Positions 7,711 to 13,960 are shown, counted from the stretch's first letter. The stretch is DNA of 14,297 nt from Spirochaetales bacterium (GCA_007126415.1 SLBH01000093.1:1-14297); one strand, 5' to 3'. Notes: generated by a model from the letters alone, not told the origin. Numbers and translations: made by a program.

Positions 7711-7755
7711 ACTGACACGAGTTTTGTGGGTGCTGCCACGCTCTCTCGTGTCAGT
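7711..7755. repeat. Perfect 11-bp inverted repeat at the end of the 166-residue gene
   Basis: ACTGACACGAG (7711-7721) and its exact complement CTCGTGTCAGT (7745-7755) flank 23 nt. The interior can add a short GTGG/CCAC stem. The right arm contains the TGA of the gene ending at 7751, and the structure lies 94 bp upstream of the PHP start. It could be a terminator (no T-run), an operator for the PHP operon, or an RNA processing element. Confidence 0.7.
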
Positions 7756-8251
7756 AAGCTCCGGTAAGCGCTTCGGGACCGGTTGCGCGACTGTCGCTGC
7801 GCCCCCGGTGCAGCGGCTCACGCGCGGCGGCGCCGGAAGACAGGAGTTCGCGCCGGTATGCGTTCACCCCGCGCCGGCGCGTCTCGGCTGTGGGGTGCTC
7901 GCCGTCCGCGCCCACACCGTCACGCCTCGGTGCTACCGACGGCTTATCGGTGTACGCGTTACGCGTGTCGTCAGCGTGTCGCCTTTGCTGAGCTTCCGGA
8001 CGATCGGAACTCCACCCGATCGAGAGATCGTAGAGCGCCGGACCGGTGCCCTGGGTGCGCGTCTGGGAGGTCGAGAGGTTGTAGCGCGGGATTATTTCTT
8101 GAAACCGCGCCGGCTGCACCGGGACGATGCGCTCCGCACGCTCCTCGCCGTAGTTTGGGTAGAAGTTCGTAACCGGAGCCGAACGAAGGTAGCGCTGCGC
8201 GGCGCGAGAGGCTTGGTAGGATTGGGTCGCGTTACTTATCGCGGTTGCCAT
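7751..8251 (-). CDS. Hypothetical protein, 166 residues
   Basis: I do not recognise a family. The frame begins MATAISNATQSYQASRAAQR and continues with codon use much like its neighbours (GC-rich third positions, few rare codons), better than the opposing rightward frame. The first about 75 residues are Tyr- and Arg-containing and moderately polar. The rest is rich in Arg, Ala, Gly and Ser and looks disordered. There is no signal peptide, no transmembrane segment and no cysteine. There is no clear Shine-Dalgarno before the ATG; a TTGGCT/TATCTT pair with an 18-nt spacer would start transcription about 3 nt upstream. It lies divergent from the sugar kinase and upstream of the PHP gene. It could be a real lineage-specific small protein or, less likely, a chance frame. 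Confidence 0.55.
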   Translation of the reverse strand: MATAISNATQSYQASRAAQRYLRSAPVTNFYPNYGEERAERIVPVQPARFQEIIPRYNLSTSQTRTQGTGPALYDLSIGWSSDRPEAQQRRHADDTRNAYTDKPSVAPRRDGVGADGEHPTAETRRRGVNAYRRELLSSGAAAREPLHRGRSDSRATGPEALTGAY

Positions 8252-8260
8252 GACACGTAT

Positions 8261-8290
8261 AAGATACTACCCTGCGGCAGTACCAGCCAA
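8261..8290 (-). promoter_or_regulatory. Candidate leftward promoter for the 166-residue gene
   Basis: On the minus strand TTGGCT (8290-8285), an 18-nt spacer and TATCTT (8266-8261) precede the ATG at 8251 by 9 nt. Predicted initiation is nearly at the start codon. It lies 9 bp from the divergent kinase promoter, so the two may compete. Confidence 0.35.
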
Positions 8291-8299
8291 CCGCCGGTA

Positions 8300-8308
8300 T
8301 GCTACAAT
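8300..8308 (+). promoter_or_regulatory. Candidate extended -10 promoter of the PfkB kinase gene
   Basis: TGCTACAAT matches the extended -10 form TGnTAnAAT. No good -35 lies upstream, which extended -10 promoters tolerate. Transcription would start near 8315, giving a leader of about 37 nt that includes the AGGAG at 8338-8342. Confidence 0.5.
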
Positions 8309-8351
8309 GCGTCGGCTCAACTGCGGGCGCTAACGAGAGGAGAACAAGAAT

Positions 8352-9293
8352 ATGGTGCTTTCATGCGGTGAAACGGTGATGGACTTCATTCCGGTCGAGA
8401 CGGTAACCGGAGCGAAGGGGTATCTTCCGGCACCTGGTGGGTCTCCGTTGAACACCGCGATCACGGTTGGGCGCCTCGGGGTAGAGGCGGCGTTCCTCGG
8501 GAAGCTCTCAACCGATTTCTTCGGTGATGAGTTTGTCGCGCGAATGGAGGAGAATCAGGTATCAACACGCTACCTTACGCGCGTTGAGGCCCCGAGTACT
8601 CTAGCGTTCGTGAAGCGCGGGCCGTCGGGTGATGCGCAGTACGCGTTCTTCACCGCCGCCACCGCCGATAGGTTGCTTGCACCAACCGATCTGCCGAGTG
8701 AGCTTCCGAGTGAGGTCTCGTGCCTCCATTTCGGTTCGATTGCACTTGCGCTACCGCCCGCGAGCGAAACCATCACTGAGTTAGTGCTACGCGAACACGG
8801 GCGCCGCGTGCTGTCGTTTGATCCAAACATTCGCCCGGCGCTAATAGACGACCCGGCTGAATACCGAGCTCGCTTCGAGCGCTTGGCGACGAGCAGTACG
8901 ATACTTAAGCTCAGCGACGCCGACCTTGCGTGGCTTTATCCCGAAGAGTCCTACGAACAAGCGGTGCGACGAACGGTGGCGCTCGGCGCGCCGGTGGTGA
9001 TCGTGACACGCGGGGCCGACGGCGTTACCGGCGTTTGCTCGGACGGCACCGTGGAGGTAGCAGCGGTGGAGCCCGCTACCGGCGTGGTGGACACCGTAGG
9101 TGCGGGTGATTCTTTCCAAGGGGCGGTACTCGCGGGGCTGCAGCGCGCCGGCAAGCTCTCGCCGAGCGCGGTAGCCGGTATCTCTCGCGATGAACTCGAG
9201 CTGACGCTGTCTTTTGCGGCGCGCGTAGCCTCGGTTACATGTTCACGTGCCGGGGCCGAGCCGCCGTGGATCGACGAGCTCGGTGATCGTTAA
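8352..9293 (+). CDS. PfkB-family carbohydrate kinase (fructokinase-like)
   Basis: This is a cytoplasmic ATP-dependent sugar kinase of the ribokinase/PfkB superfamily. It has 313 residues, normal for the family. Signature one is GGSPLNTAITVGRLG (29-43), the substrate-side DPNIRP is at 157-162, and signature two DTVGAGDSFQGA is at 247-258, with D253 as the catalytic base and GAGD as the anion hole. The early CGETVMDFIP and the GGSPLNTA block look most like fructokinases (ScrK type), but close relatives act on ribose, 2-keto-3-deoxygluconate or nucleosides. The start ATG has AGGAG 9 nt upstream. The gene stands alone apart from mutM 47 nt downstream; no sugar transporter or regulator is adjacent to identify the sugar. 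Confidence 0.93.
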   Translation: MVLSCGETVMDFIPVETVTGAKGYLPAPGGSPLNTAITVGRLGVEAAFLGKLSTDFFGDEFVARMEENQVSTRYLTRVEAPSTLAFVKRGPSGDAQYAFFTAATADRLLAPTDLPSELPSEVSCLHFGSIALALPPASETITELVLREHGRRVLSFDPNIRPALIDDPAEYRARFERLATSSTILKLSDADLAWLYPEESYEQAVRRTVALGAPVVIVTRGADGVTGVCSDGTVEVAAVEPATGVVDTVGAGDSFQGAVLAGLQRAGKLSPSAVAGISRDELELTLSFAARVASVTCSRAGAEPPWIDELGDR

Positions 9294-9340
9294 GCTGCGC
9301 GCCGGCTCGGTGTTCGTTGTGGGGCGTACGGCGAGGTGCG

Positions 9341-10201
9341 ATGCCTGAGTTGCCCGAGGTGGATACGGTAGTTCGTGTTCTCAAGCAACAGAGGCTCATC
9401 GGCCGGAGGATATCGCACTGCGAGCTGCAATGGGATCGAACCGTCGGCGGCGACCGCGAAGGGTTCCTGTGGGCGATCACCGGGGCGTTGATCCGCGGTG
9501 TTGGGCGTCGCGGTAAGTATATCGTACTTCCGTTACGGCTCCGGCAGGCCGAGGCCGGACCGGCGAGTCTGTTGGTGCATCTGCGTATGAGCGGGCGCCT
9601 ATACCTCAGCGATGCCTCCACCGCCCCTAACGGCTATGAGCGAGTGGTTTTTGCGCTGGACGATGGGCGACTGCTACGGTTTCACGACCCGCGCAAGTTT
9701 GGCCGCGTACTGCTCCTCGATACTCCGCCGCCGCAACTGCGAGCGCTCGGGCCGGAGCCGAACGGGTCGCGCTTCTCTCCGGCCGTGTTCGGCGAGAGCC
9801 TTCGCGGGCGCAGGCGGATGCTGAAGGCGTTGCTGCTCGATCAAACCGTAGTCGCGGGGCTCGGTAACATCTATGTCGACGAGGCGCTGTGGGAAGCGCG
9901 GTTGCACCCGAAACGTCTCGCCTCGAGTCTCGAACTCCATGAAACCGAGCGCCTCTTCGAGGCCATTCAAGAGGTCTTACAACGCGCGATTGCAAACAAC
10001 GGTACGCGTCTGGGCGGCGGCATGGCCAATTTCGTGCTGCCAAGCGACGCTGCCGGGGCGCGCAATCAGGATCATCTGCGTGTGTTCCGTCGTACCGGCG
10101 AGCCGTGCGCTCGCTGCGGAACCGCGGTCGCGAGAATCCTCGTTGTGCAACGCTCCACGCACCTCTGCCCTCACTGCCAGGCCCTCACCGGCGATAGGTG
10201 A
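9341..10201 (+). CDS. mutM: Formamidopyrimidine-DNA glycosylase (Fpg/MutM)
   Basis: This is a base-excision repair enzyme that removes 8-oxoguanine and formamidopyrimidines and nicks the abasic site. It has 286 residues, slightly longer than the roughly 270 usual. The start is set by the obligatory MPELPEV: after Met removal Pro becomes the N-terminal catalytic nucleophile and Glu follows. GAGG lies 4 nt before this ATG. An upstream ATG at 9317 in the same frame would bury the Pro, so it is rejected. Other marks are the conserved Lys59 in GRRGKYIVL, LLVHLRMSGRL, HDPRKFGRV, GLGNIYVDEALW, and a C-terminal zinc finger with Cys256, Cys259, Cys276 and Cys279 and Arg271 in its hairpin. All key residues are present. 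It is probably co-transcribed with the sugar kinase. The stop codon lies within a hairpin, facing the thioredoxin gene. Confidence 0.97.
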   Translation: MPELPEVDTVVRVLKQQRLIGRRISHCELQWDRTVGGDREGFLWAITGALIRGVGRRGKYIVLPLRLRQAEAGPASLLVHLRMSGRLYLSDASTAPNGYERVVFALDDGRLLRFHDPRKFGRVLLLDTPPPQLRALGPEPNGSRFSPAVFGESLRGRRRMLKALLLDQTVVAGLGNIYVDEALWEARLHPKRLASSLELHETERLFEAIQEVLQRAIANNGTRLGGGMANFVLPSDAAGARNQDHLRVFRRTGEPCARCGTAVARILVVQRSTHLCPHCQALTGDR

Positions 10202-10204
10202 GGG
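10182..10204. terminator. Hairpin spanning the mutM stop, between convergent genes
   Basis: CCCTCACC and its complement GGTGAGGG form a perfect 8-bp stem with a 7-nt loop. The mutM TGA (10199-10201) is inside the right arm, and the thioredoxin stop is 3 nt beyond the stem. It is suited to stop transcripts from both sides. No T-run is present. Confidence 0.5.
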
Positions 10205-10206
10205 GG

Positions 10207-10551
10207 CTACAGATGTGTTCCGTTACGGCGCGGACAATGCCGATCAACCTCTCGTCGCAAGGTTTCGTAGTCGTGCGCACCTACGAGGCGCATCATGATC
10301 AGGGTTTTGTCGAACAGGAGAATAGTTGGGATGCTGTGTACCTCGAACGCCTGCGCGATTTCCGGATGGCGATCGATATCGATACGCACGATCATTAGGC
10401 GATTCTTGTATTCGTGCGCCAGCTTGGTGAGCTCGGGCCCCAAGCTCTTGCACGGGGCGCACCACTCGGCGCGGAAGTTCGCCAGGATCGGTTTTTTGCT
10501 GAGGTGCAACAGCTCGTGAAACCTCGGTGGGTACTGCTCGCTTTGCTTCAT
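10207..10551 (-). CDS. Thioredoxin-like protein
   Basis: This is a cytoplasmic thiol-disulfide oxidoreductase of the thioredoxin fold. It has 114 residues, close to the standard 105-110. The redox motif WCAPC has Cys31 and Cys34 (classical thioredoxin is WCGPC; CAPC is a common variant), and the cis-proline Pro75 is in HSIPT. The strands PILANFRAEW and NRLMIVRIDID fit the fold. There is no signal peptide. No Shine-Dalgarno precedes the ATG; a TTGACG/TAGCTT pair would start the message about 8 nt upstream. It lies 112 nt downstream of the sensor kinase in the same direction, separated by a GC-rich hairpin, so it is probably its own unit. It could be an accessory thioredoxin rather than the main TrxA. 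Confidence 0.92.
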   Translation of the reverse strand: MKQSEQYPPRFHELLHLSKKPILANFRAEWCAPCKSLGPELTKLAHEYKNRLMIVRIDIDRHPEIAQAFEVHSIPTILLFDKTLIMMRLVGAHDYETLRREVDRHCPRRNGTHL

Positions 10552-10565
10552 GGCATTACGGGTTA

Positions 10566-10595
10566 AAGCTACGGACCGGGGCTCTGCGTCGTCAA
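10566..10595 (-). promoter_or_regulatory. Candidate promoter of the thioredoxin-like gene
   Basis: On the minus strand TTGACG (10595-10590), an 18-nt spacer and TAGCTT (10571-10566) lie just before the ATG at 10551. The predicted leader is about 8 nt and carries no ribosome site. Confidence 0.4.
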
Positions 10596-10620
10596 GCGAA
10601 ATCGGTGCCTATGCTGTTGT

Positions 10621-10653
10621 GCCTGCGCCGCGCCTGCGCCGCGCGGGCGCGGC
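10621..10653 (-). terminator. Tandem 11-bp repeat and GC hairpin after the sensor kinase gene
   Basis: GCCTGCGCCGC is repeated exactly in tandem (10621-10631, 10632-10642). Overlapping it, GCCGCGCC (10627-10634) pairs with GGCGCGGC (10646-10653) around an 11-nt loop. Lying 11 nt beyond the kinase stop, it may terminate the two-component operon, but there is no T-run. Confidence 0.45.
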
Positions 10654-10663
10654 CGTATCGGCG

Positions 10664-12010
10664 CTACTGTGGTATCCGAAGGCGAACACGAGTGGTGTCG
10701 TCTTGCTGAGTGATCTCGACCGAGCCGTCGTGAAGCTCTATGATCGCCTTCGTGATCGAGAGCCCGAGCCCTGAACCGTTGCGTTTGCTAGCTGAACGCC
10801 CACGGTAGAGACGATCGAAGAGACGCGGAATCTCGTCCTCGTCTAAGCGGCCGGTGTTCGCGACCTCAAACACGGTGTGACCGTTGCGAGCGTACAGTTC
10901 CAAGCTAACGGCGCCGCCGGGCTCAACGTGTTGAAACGCGTTCTGCAACACGTTGCCTACACCGCGTGCGAGCAGTCGTTCATCGCCGCTGAACTGCTCT
11001 ACCGCGTGCTCGGCGGTGAACGTCACCTCGTCGCGGCCGGCAAGGACCTCGAAGGTGCGTCTGAGTTCCTGGACGAAATGTTCAGCATCGACGCTTTTGG
11101 TTTCGATCGACATCTCGGGCGACTCCATGCGGTTGAGCTCGCGGAGGTCGTTGACGAGGCCTTCGAGACGCAGGAGCTCCGAGAACACCGCCTCGAGCCG
11201 CTTCGGTGCCGGTTCGAGGTAACCCTCCATCATGCCCTCGAACTGCGTCTTGAGCGCCGCGATCGGCGTGCGGAGATCATGCGCTACGTCTTCGGCCCAT
11301 TGCCGGCGCAACTGCTCCTCTTGCTCGAGCCGACTCTGGAGAGTCTCGGCCGAAGAGGCGATGGTCCGCAGCTCGCGCGAGCTGCGCCGAGGGAAGCTCA
11401 CGTGGCGTTCCCCGGAGGCGAGCCGCCTAAGGCCGCCGGCGAGCCCCCGCGCTTGATTCGAGACGTAGGAAGAAAACACCAGCGCGGCTACCAGCGCCAC
11501 AATCAACGAAAGAGCTACACCGATTCCGACCGTAGTGAACATCGAGCGCAAGAAACGGAGGTTTGCGACATCTCCCCTAAACCCGGTGGTGCCGGCCGAG
11601 ATGTACGCGATCAGCTGTTCGCTGTCGAACACCGCGCGCTGCATCTCTTGCGAACGCTCGAGTCCTTCAAGCACCCGCTCAACCGCCTCTTCGCCCTCCA
11701 TCATGATGTTCTCTCCGCGTGAGTACAGAAACAACGGCTCACGGTCGGGACTGAGGACATAGACGTAGTGATTATCGGTGAGAAACTGCGACAGCGCTTC
11801 CTGCACCGAGTTGCGTGTCAGCTCGTTGTCGCGTCGGTACACACGCTGCAGTTGTGGCACGATCACGGCCTGAAGGCTGCGGTCGCGATAGACGTTCCAA
11901 TCCTGAATCGAGCGGCGTACGCCAAAGAGAAACAACGAGACTACCACCAGCAACAGGAGGCTCAGCGAGATGAGGAATGCGGTGAAGGTTTGAGCGAATA
12001 GCGTCTTCAT
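10664..12010 (-). CDS. Membrane sensor histidine kinase (HAMP, HisKA, HATPase)
   Basis: This is the sensor of a two-component system. It has 448 residues. The first membrane helix is at about 8-30, the periplasmic sensor region about 31-155, and the second helix about 157-180. A HAMP linker lies at about 181-232. The dimerisation helix carries AEDVAHDLRTP with phospho-acceptor His244. The ATP-binding domain has the N-box GVGNVLQNAFQH (350-361), a G1 region VANTGRLDEDEI (383-394), in which Asn stands where many kinases have the Asp of DxGxG, and the G2 box GSGLGLSITKAI (412-423). NTG in this place is common in BaeS-like kinases. The start ATG overlaps the regulator stop as ATGA, indicating coupled translation. 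The periplasmic domain of about 125 residues has no family I recognise, so the signal is unknown. The exported repeat protein in the same operon is a candidate modulator. Confidence 0.95.
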   Translation of the reverse strand: MKTLFAQTFTAFLISLSLLLLVVVSLFLFGVRRSIQDWNVYRDRSLQAVIVPQLQRVYRRDNELTRNSVQEALSQFLTDNHYVYVLSPDREPLFLYSRGENIMMEGEEAVERVLEGLERSQEMQRAVFDSEQLIAYISAGTTGFRGDVANLRFLRSMFTTVGIGVALSLIVALVAALVFSSYVSNQARGLAGGLRRLASGERHVSFPRRSSRELRTIASSAETLQSRLEQEEQLRRQWAEDVAHDLRTPIAALKTQFEGMMEGYLEPAPKRLEAVFSELLRLEGLVNDLRELNRMESPEMSIETKSVDAEHFVQELRRTFEVLAGRDEVTFTAEHAVEQFSGDERLLARGVGNVLQNAFQHVEPGGAVSLELYARNGHTVFEVANTGRLDEDEIPRLFDRLYRGRSASKRNGSGLGLSITKAIIELHDGSVEITQQDDTTRVRLRIPQ

Positions 12011-12708
12011 GACTCCGACTCAGGAGCCCCGTTGAAACGATATCCGTACCCACGCACGGTCTCGATCCAGTCCGAATCGCCAAGCTTACTACGCAAGTTC
12101 GCAATATGAGTGTCTACCGTGCGGGTGGACCCATCATGCAGGTAATCAAGACATTCGCCGAGTAAAACGCGCCGAGAAAGCACCTGCTCGGCACGAAACG
12201 CGAGGTAGCACAGCAGCTCCCATTCGCTGCTCGTGAGCTTCAGTTCTTCGTCGTTCATATGCGCTTGATGACGCTGCGAGTCGATCGTGAGCCGATCGGA
12301 ACCGCGACGCCAACTTCCTGAAGCGCCACTCTCTAGAGAGCCTTCACCGTATGCGCGCCTTAGCAACGCCTTCGCGCGCATCACGAGCTCCTTTGTCGAG
12401 AACGGTTTCACGACGTAGTCGTCGGCTCCCACCTCGAACCCGGTAATGCGATCGGCCTCGGCCTCCTTCGCGGTAAGAAAGATTATCGGAACATCGGACG
12501 ACTTTCGGATGTCGCGCGCTACCCGAAAACCGTTCCCATCGGGTAGCATGATGTCGAGAATCACCAGATCCGGAGGCGTTACCGCCATTCGGTCGATAAC
12601 GCCCTCAACGCCCGCAAACTCCACTACCTCATGGTCTTCGAGCTGAAAGTACTCGGTGACGCCCTCACGGATGAACTCGTTGTCTTCAACGATGAATATG
12701 CGCGCCAT
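12007..12708 (-). CDS. OmpR/PhoB-family response regulator
   Basis: This is a DNA-binding partner of the kinase encoded immediately downstream. It has 233 residues. The receiver domain (1-118) has the acidic pair Glu8/Asp9, phospho-acceptor Asp52 in VILDIMLP, Thr79 and Lys101 in KPF. The C-terminal winged helix (about 135-228) ends in the usual TVDTHIANLRSKLGD and WIETVRGYGYRF. All phosphorylation residues are present. It starts 6 nt after the stop of the YD-repeat gene with only a weak ribosome site, so it is likely translated by coupling. Likely targets include its own promoter region and the divergent gene at 13961, where tandem 15-bp repeats occur; this is inference. Confidence 0.96.
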   Translation of the reverse strand: MARIFIVEDNEFIREGVTEYFQLEDHEVVEFAGVEGVIDRMAVTPPDLVILDIMLPDGNGFRVARDIRKSSDVPIIFLTAKEAEADRITGFEVGADDYVVKPFSTKELVMRAKALLRRAYGEGSLESGASGSWRRGSDRLTIDSQRHQAHMNDEELKLTSSEWELLCYLAFRAEQVLSRRVLLGECLDYLHDGSTRTVDTHIANLRSKLGDSDWIETVRGYGYRFNGAPESES

Positions 12709-12714
12709 ACGGTC

Positions 12715-13647
12715 TCACTCGTCGTGGTACTCTATCTCGCGGCGAAACCGGGTTTCTTCGCGGGTTTCGGTGCCTTGGGGATCCTGCTGCGTCTCGGTCT
12801 TAATGCGTTCCGTCCAGTTGCCGCGTTCGTCGTAGCGATAACGCACCCGCTTCTCGCGTACGGTATTGCCGGCAGGGTCACGCTCGAGTTCTCGTGTGAC
12901 GTTATCGTACTCGTCGTACTCATACTCGAGCACTCGCCGTAGGCGGCCGTCGGCATCGTTAACGCGTGCCCGCGTCACACGGCCTTCATGGTCGTAGGAG
13001 TAAGCGATCTCTTCAAAGGTGTCCTCCAGTTCATCACGAAGTCGCTCGCGCACGATGCGTCCGATCGGATTGCTGAATTTGGTGCCGCGCTTAAGGAGTC
13101 TGCCGTCCTCGAAGTAAACCGCCCACTCAACCAGTCCGCTCTGCTCGTCGTGATCGTATGTTTTGCGCCACTGCGGCAGACCGTCGCCGCTGTAGGCCGC
13201 TTCCTCTACGAGCTGGTCGTCGTCGTAGGAGTACAGTTCGGTGCCTTCCATATTACCGCGCGAGTCGTAGCTTATCTCCTGGGTTACGCGCCGTTCCTCG
13301 TCGTAAAGATAGACGTACCGCCACTGTAGCTCACCGTCTGCGTCTCGGCTCTCCCAGCCACTGAGGTCGCCGTCGTCGTTGTAGGTGAAGCCGATCCGGC
13401 GACCGAACTCACCGTCCTCGTCATAGGCTACGCGCTCGGTTACTCGACCGTCGCGATCGAACCAGGCCTGCTCGAGGAGTGTCTCGGGTTCCGAGTTGAC
13501 GCTGCGGTGCAGCCGAACGTGCGACGCAGGCCCATCCGCCTCGAGCTCGGCCCTGATGCTCGGTAGACGTTCGCCGAACGCCGGAGCAGACAGCAGCACC
13601 ACAAACGCCACGAAGAGAGACGATACTTTCATTCTCGTTACCACCAT
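12715..13647 (-). CDS. Exported YD/RHS-like repeat protein
   Basis: This 310-residue protein has a signal peptide (hydrophobic LFVAFVVLLSAPAFG, likely cut after Gly25) and no lipobox, so it should be periplasmic or secreted. Nearly the whole mature part is made of about ten degenerate units of about 20-25 residues carrying YDxDG or YDxxGR motifs (for example AYDEDGEF, SYDSRGN, SYDHEGRVTRARVND, RYDERGNWTE). These resemble YD/RHS repeats, which form beta-strand spirals. It lacks the RHS core and any toxin-like tail. It is very rich in Asp, Glu and Arg. It heads the two-component operon, 6 nt before the regulator, which suggests a role in sensing or in the response at the envelope. The start is ATG 13647; an in-frame ATG at 13632 gives an equally good signal peptide. 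No specific function is known to me. Confidence 0.82.
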   Translation of the reverse strand: MVVTRMKVSSLFVAFVVLLSAPAFGERLPSIRAELEADGPASHVRLHRSVNSEPETLLEQAWFDRDGRVTERVAYDEDGEFGRRIGFTYNDDGDLSGWESRDADGELQWRYVYLYDEERRVTQEISYDSRGNMEGTELYSYDDDQLVEEAAYSGDGLPQWRKTYDHDEQSGLVEWAVYFEDGRLLKRGTKFSNPIGRIVRERLRDELEDTFEEIAYSYDHEGRVTRARVNDADGRLRRVLEYEYDEYDNVTRELERDPAGNTVREKRVRYRYDERGNWTERIKTETQQDPQGTETREETRFRREIEYHDE

Positions 13648-13665
13648 ACTACACCGTCCTGAGTG

Positions 13666-13695
13666 ATAATGCCGCGTACCTCAATCTTTACACAA
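13666..13695 (-). promoter_or_regulatory. Candidate promoter of the YD-repeat/two-component operon
   Basis: On the minus strand TTGTGT (13695-13690), an 18-nt spacer and CATTAT (13671-13666) precede the ATG at 13647. Each hexamer is an imperfect match. The leader would be about 12 nt and contains AGGA. Confidence 0.3.
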
Positions 13696-13750
13696 CCTTT
13701 GCAAAACGATTACCTCGATCCGAACTACGTTCGCTATCCTGCACCGTGCA

Positions 13751-13810
13751 AAGGAGGTTAAGCCGCGCGTGCAATACTCACTACGGTACTCGATGTGTGC
13801 GCGCCGGTAG
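13751..13810 (+). other. Strong Shine-Dalgarno followed by a 13-codon mini-frame
   Basis: AAGGAGGT (13751-13758) is a near-perfect match to the 16S rRNA tail, yet no normal gene follows. A GTG at 13769 opens a 13-residue frame (VQYSLRYSMCARR) ending at TAG 13808-13810. It could be a leader peptide, the remnant of a lost gene start, or chance. The 10-nt separation (11 nt from the final G) is longer than ideal. Confidence 0.3.
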
Positions 13811-13830
13811 AAGGTGACTTTGAGAGGCCG

Positions 13831-13860
13831 CTTTCCGAGGACCTACTTTCCGAGGACCTA
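13831..13860. repeat. Perfect tandem 15-bp repeat upstream of the DUF4168-type gene
   Basis: CTTTCCGAGGACCTA occurs twice with no gap or mismatch, ending 56 bp before the candidate -10 of the gene at 13961. Adjacent direct repeats are how many OmpR-type regulators bind, though their usual period is about 10-11 bp. Slippage duplication is the alternative. Confidence 0.85.
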
Positions 13861-13916
13861 ATGGAGGGGCGCTCGAAAACCGGCCGGTGTCTGGGTACCT
13901 TCTCCGAGCTTATTAC

Positions 13917-13922
13917 TATACT
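13917..13922 (+). promoter_or_regulatory. Candidate -10 of the DUF4168-type gene
   Basis: TATACT matches five of six consensus positions. No recognisable -35 is found 16-19 nt upstream, which would fit a promoter that needs an activator. A palindrome ACCGGCCGGT (13879-13888) sits just upstream of the expected -35. Initiation near 13929 would give a leader of about 32 nt. Confidence 0.45.
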
Positions 13923-13960
13923 GTAGCTCAAAACGAAGATACTAGCAAAAGGAGCGTATT

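Larger units (their letters stand above)
13648..13960. other. Divergent regulatory region, 313 bp, without a clear gene
   Basis: This is the only gap over 300 bp. It separates the YD-repeat/two-component operon from the DUF4168-type gene. It holds a leftward candidate promoter, a palindrome CGAACTACGTTCG (13721-13733), an isolated strong Shine-Dalgarno at 13751-13758 with a 13-codon frame, a perfect tandem 15-bp repeat (13831-13860), a 10-bp palindrome ACCGGCCGGT (13879-13888) and a TATACT -10 (13917-13922). Parts are poorer in GC than the flanking genes. Confidence 0.7.

Noticed and set aside
7724..8371. 215-residue rightward open frame opposite the 166-residue hypothetical gene
   Set aside because: It has no ribosome site, is Arg/Cys-rich as shadow frames are, and runs into the start of the sugar kinase; the leftward frame has better codon use.
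9317..9340. Upstream in-frame ATG for mutM, adding eight residues
   Set aside because: Fpg enzymes need Pro directly after the initiator Met as the catalytic N-terminus; the ATG at 9341 with GAGG upstream satisfies this.
10877..11722. 281-residue rightward open frame opposite the histidine kinase gene
   Set aside because: The kinase frame on the other strand carries all catalytic boxes; this frame is a mirror effect of its codon bias.
12715..13647. Reading the YD-repeat protein as an RHS polymorphic toxin
   Set aside because: At 310 residues it lacks the RHS core, any C-terminal toxin domain, and an immunity gene next to it; it is better seen as an exported repeat protein.
13861..13926. 21-codon frame starting ATG just after the tandem repeat
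   Set aside because: A GAGG lies 5 nt before it, but that GAGG belongs to the repeat, and the candidate -10 of the next gene overlaps its end, so both could hardly be used together; no supporting conservation is visible.
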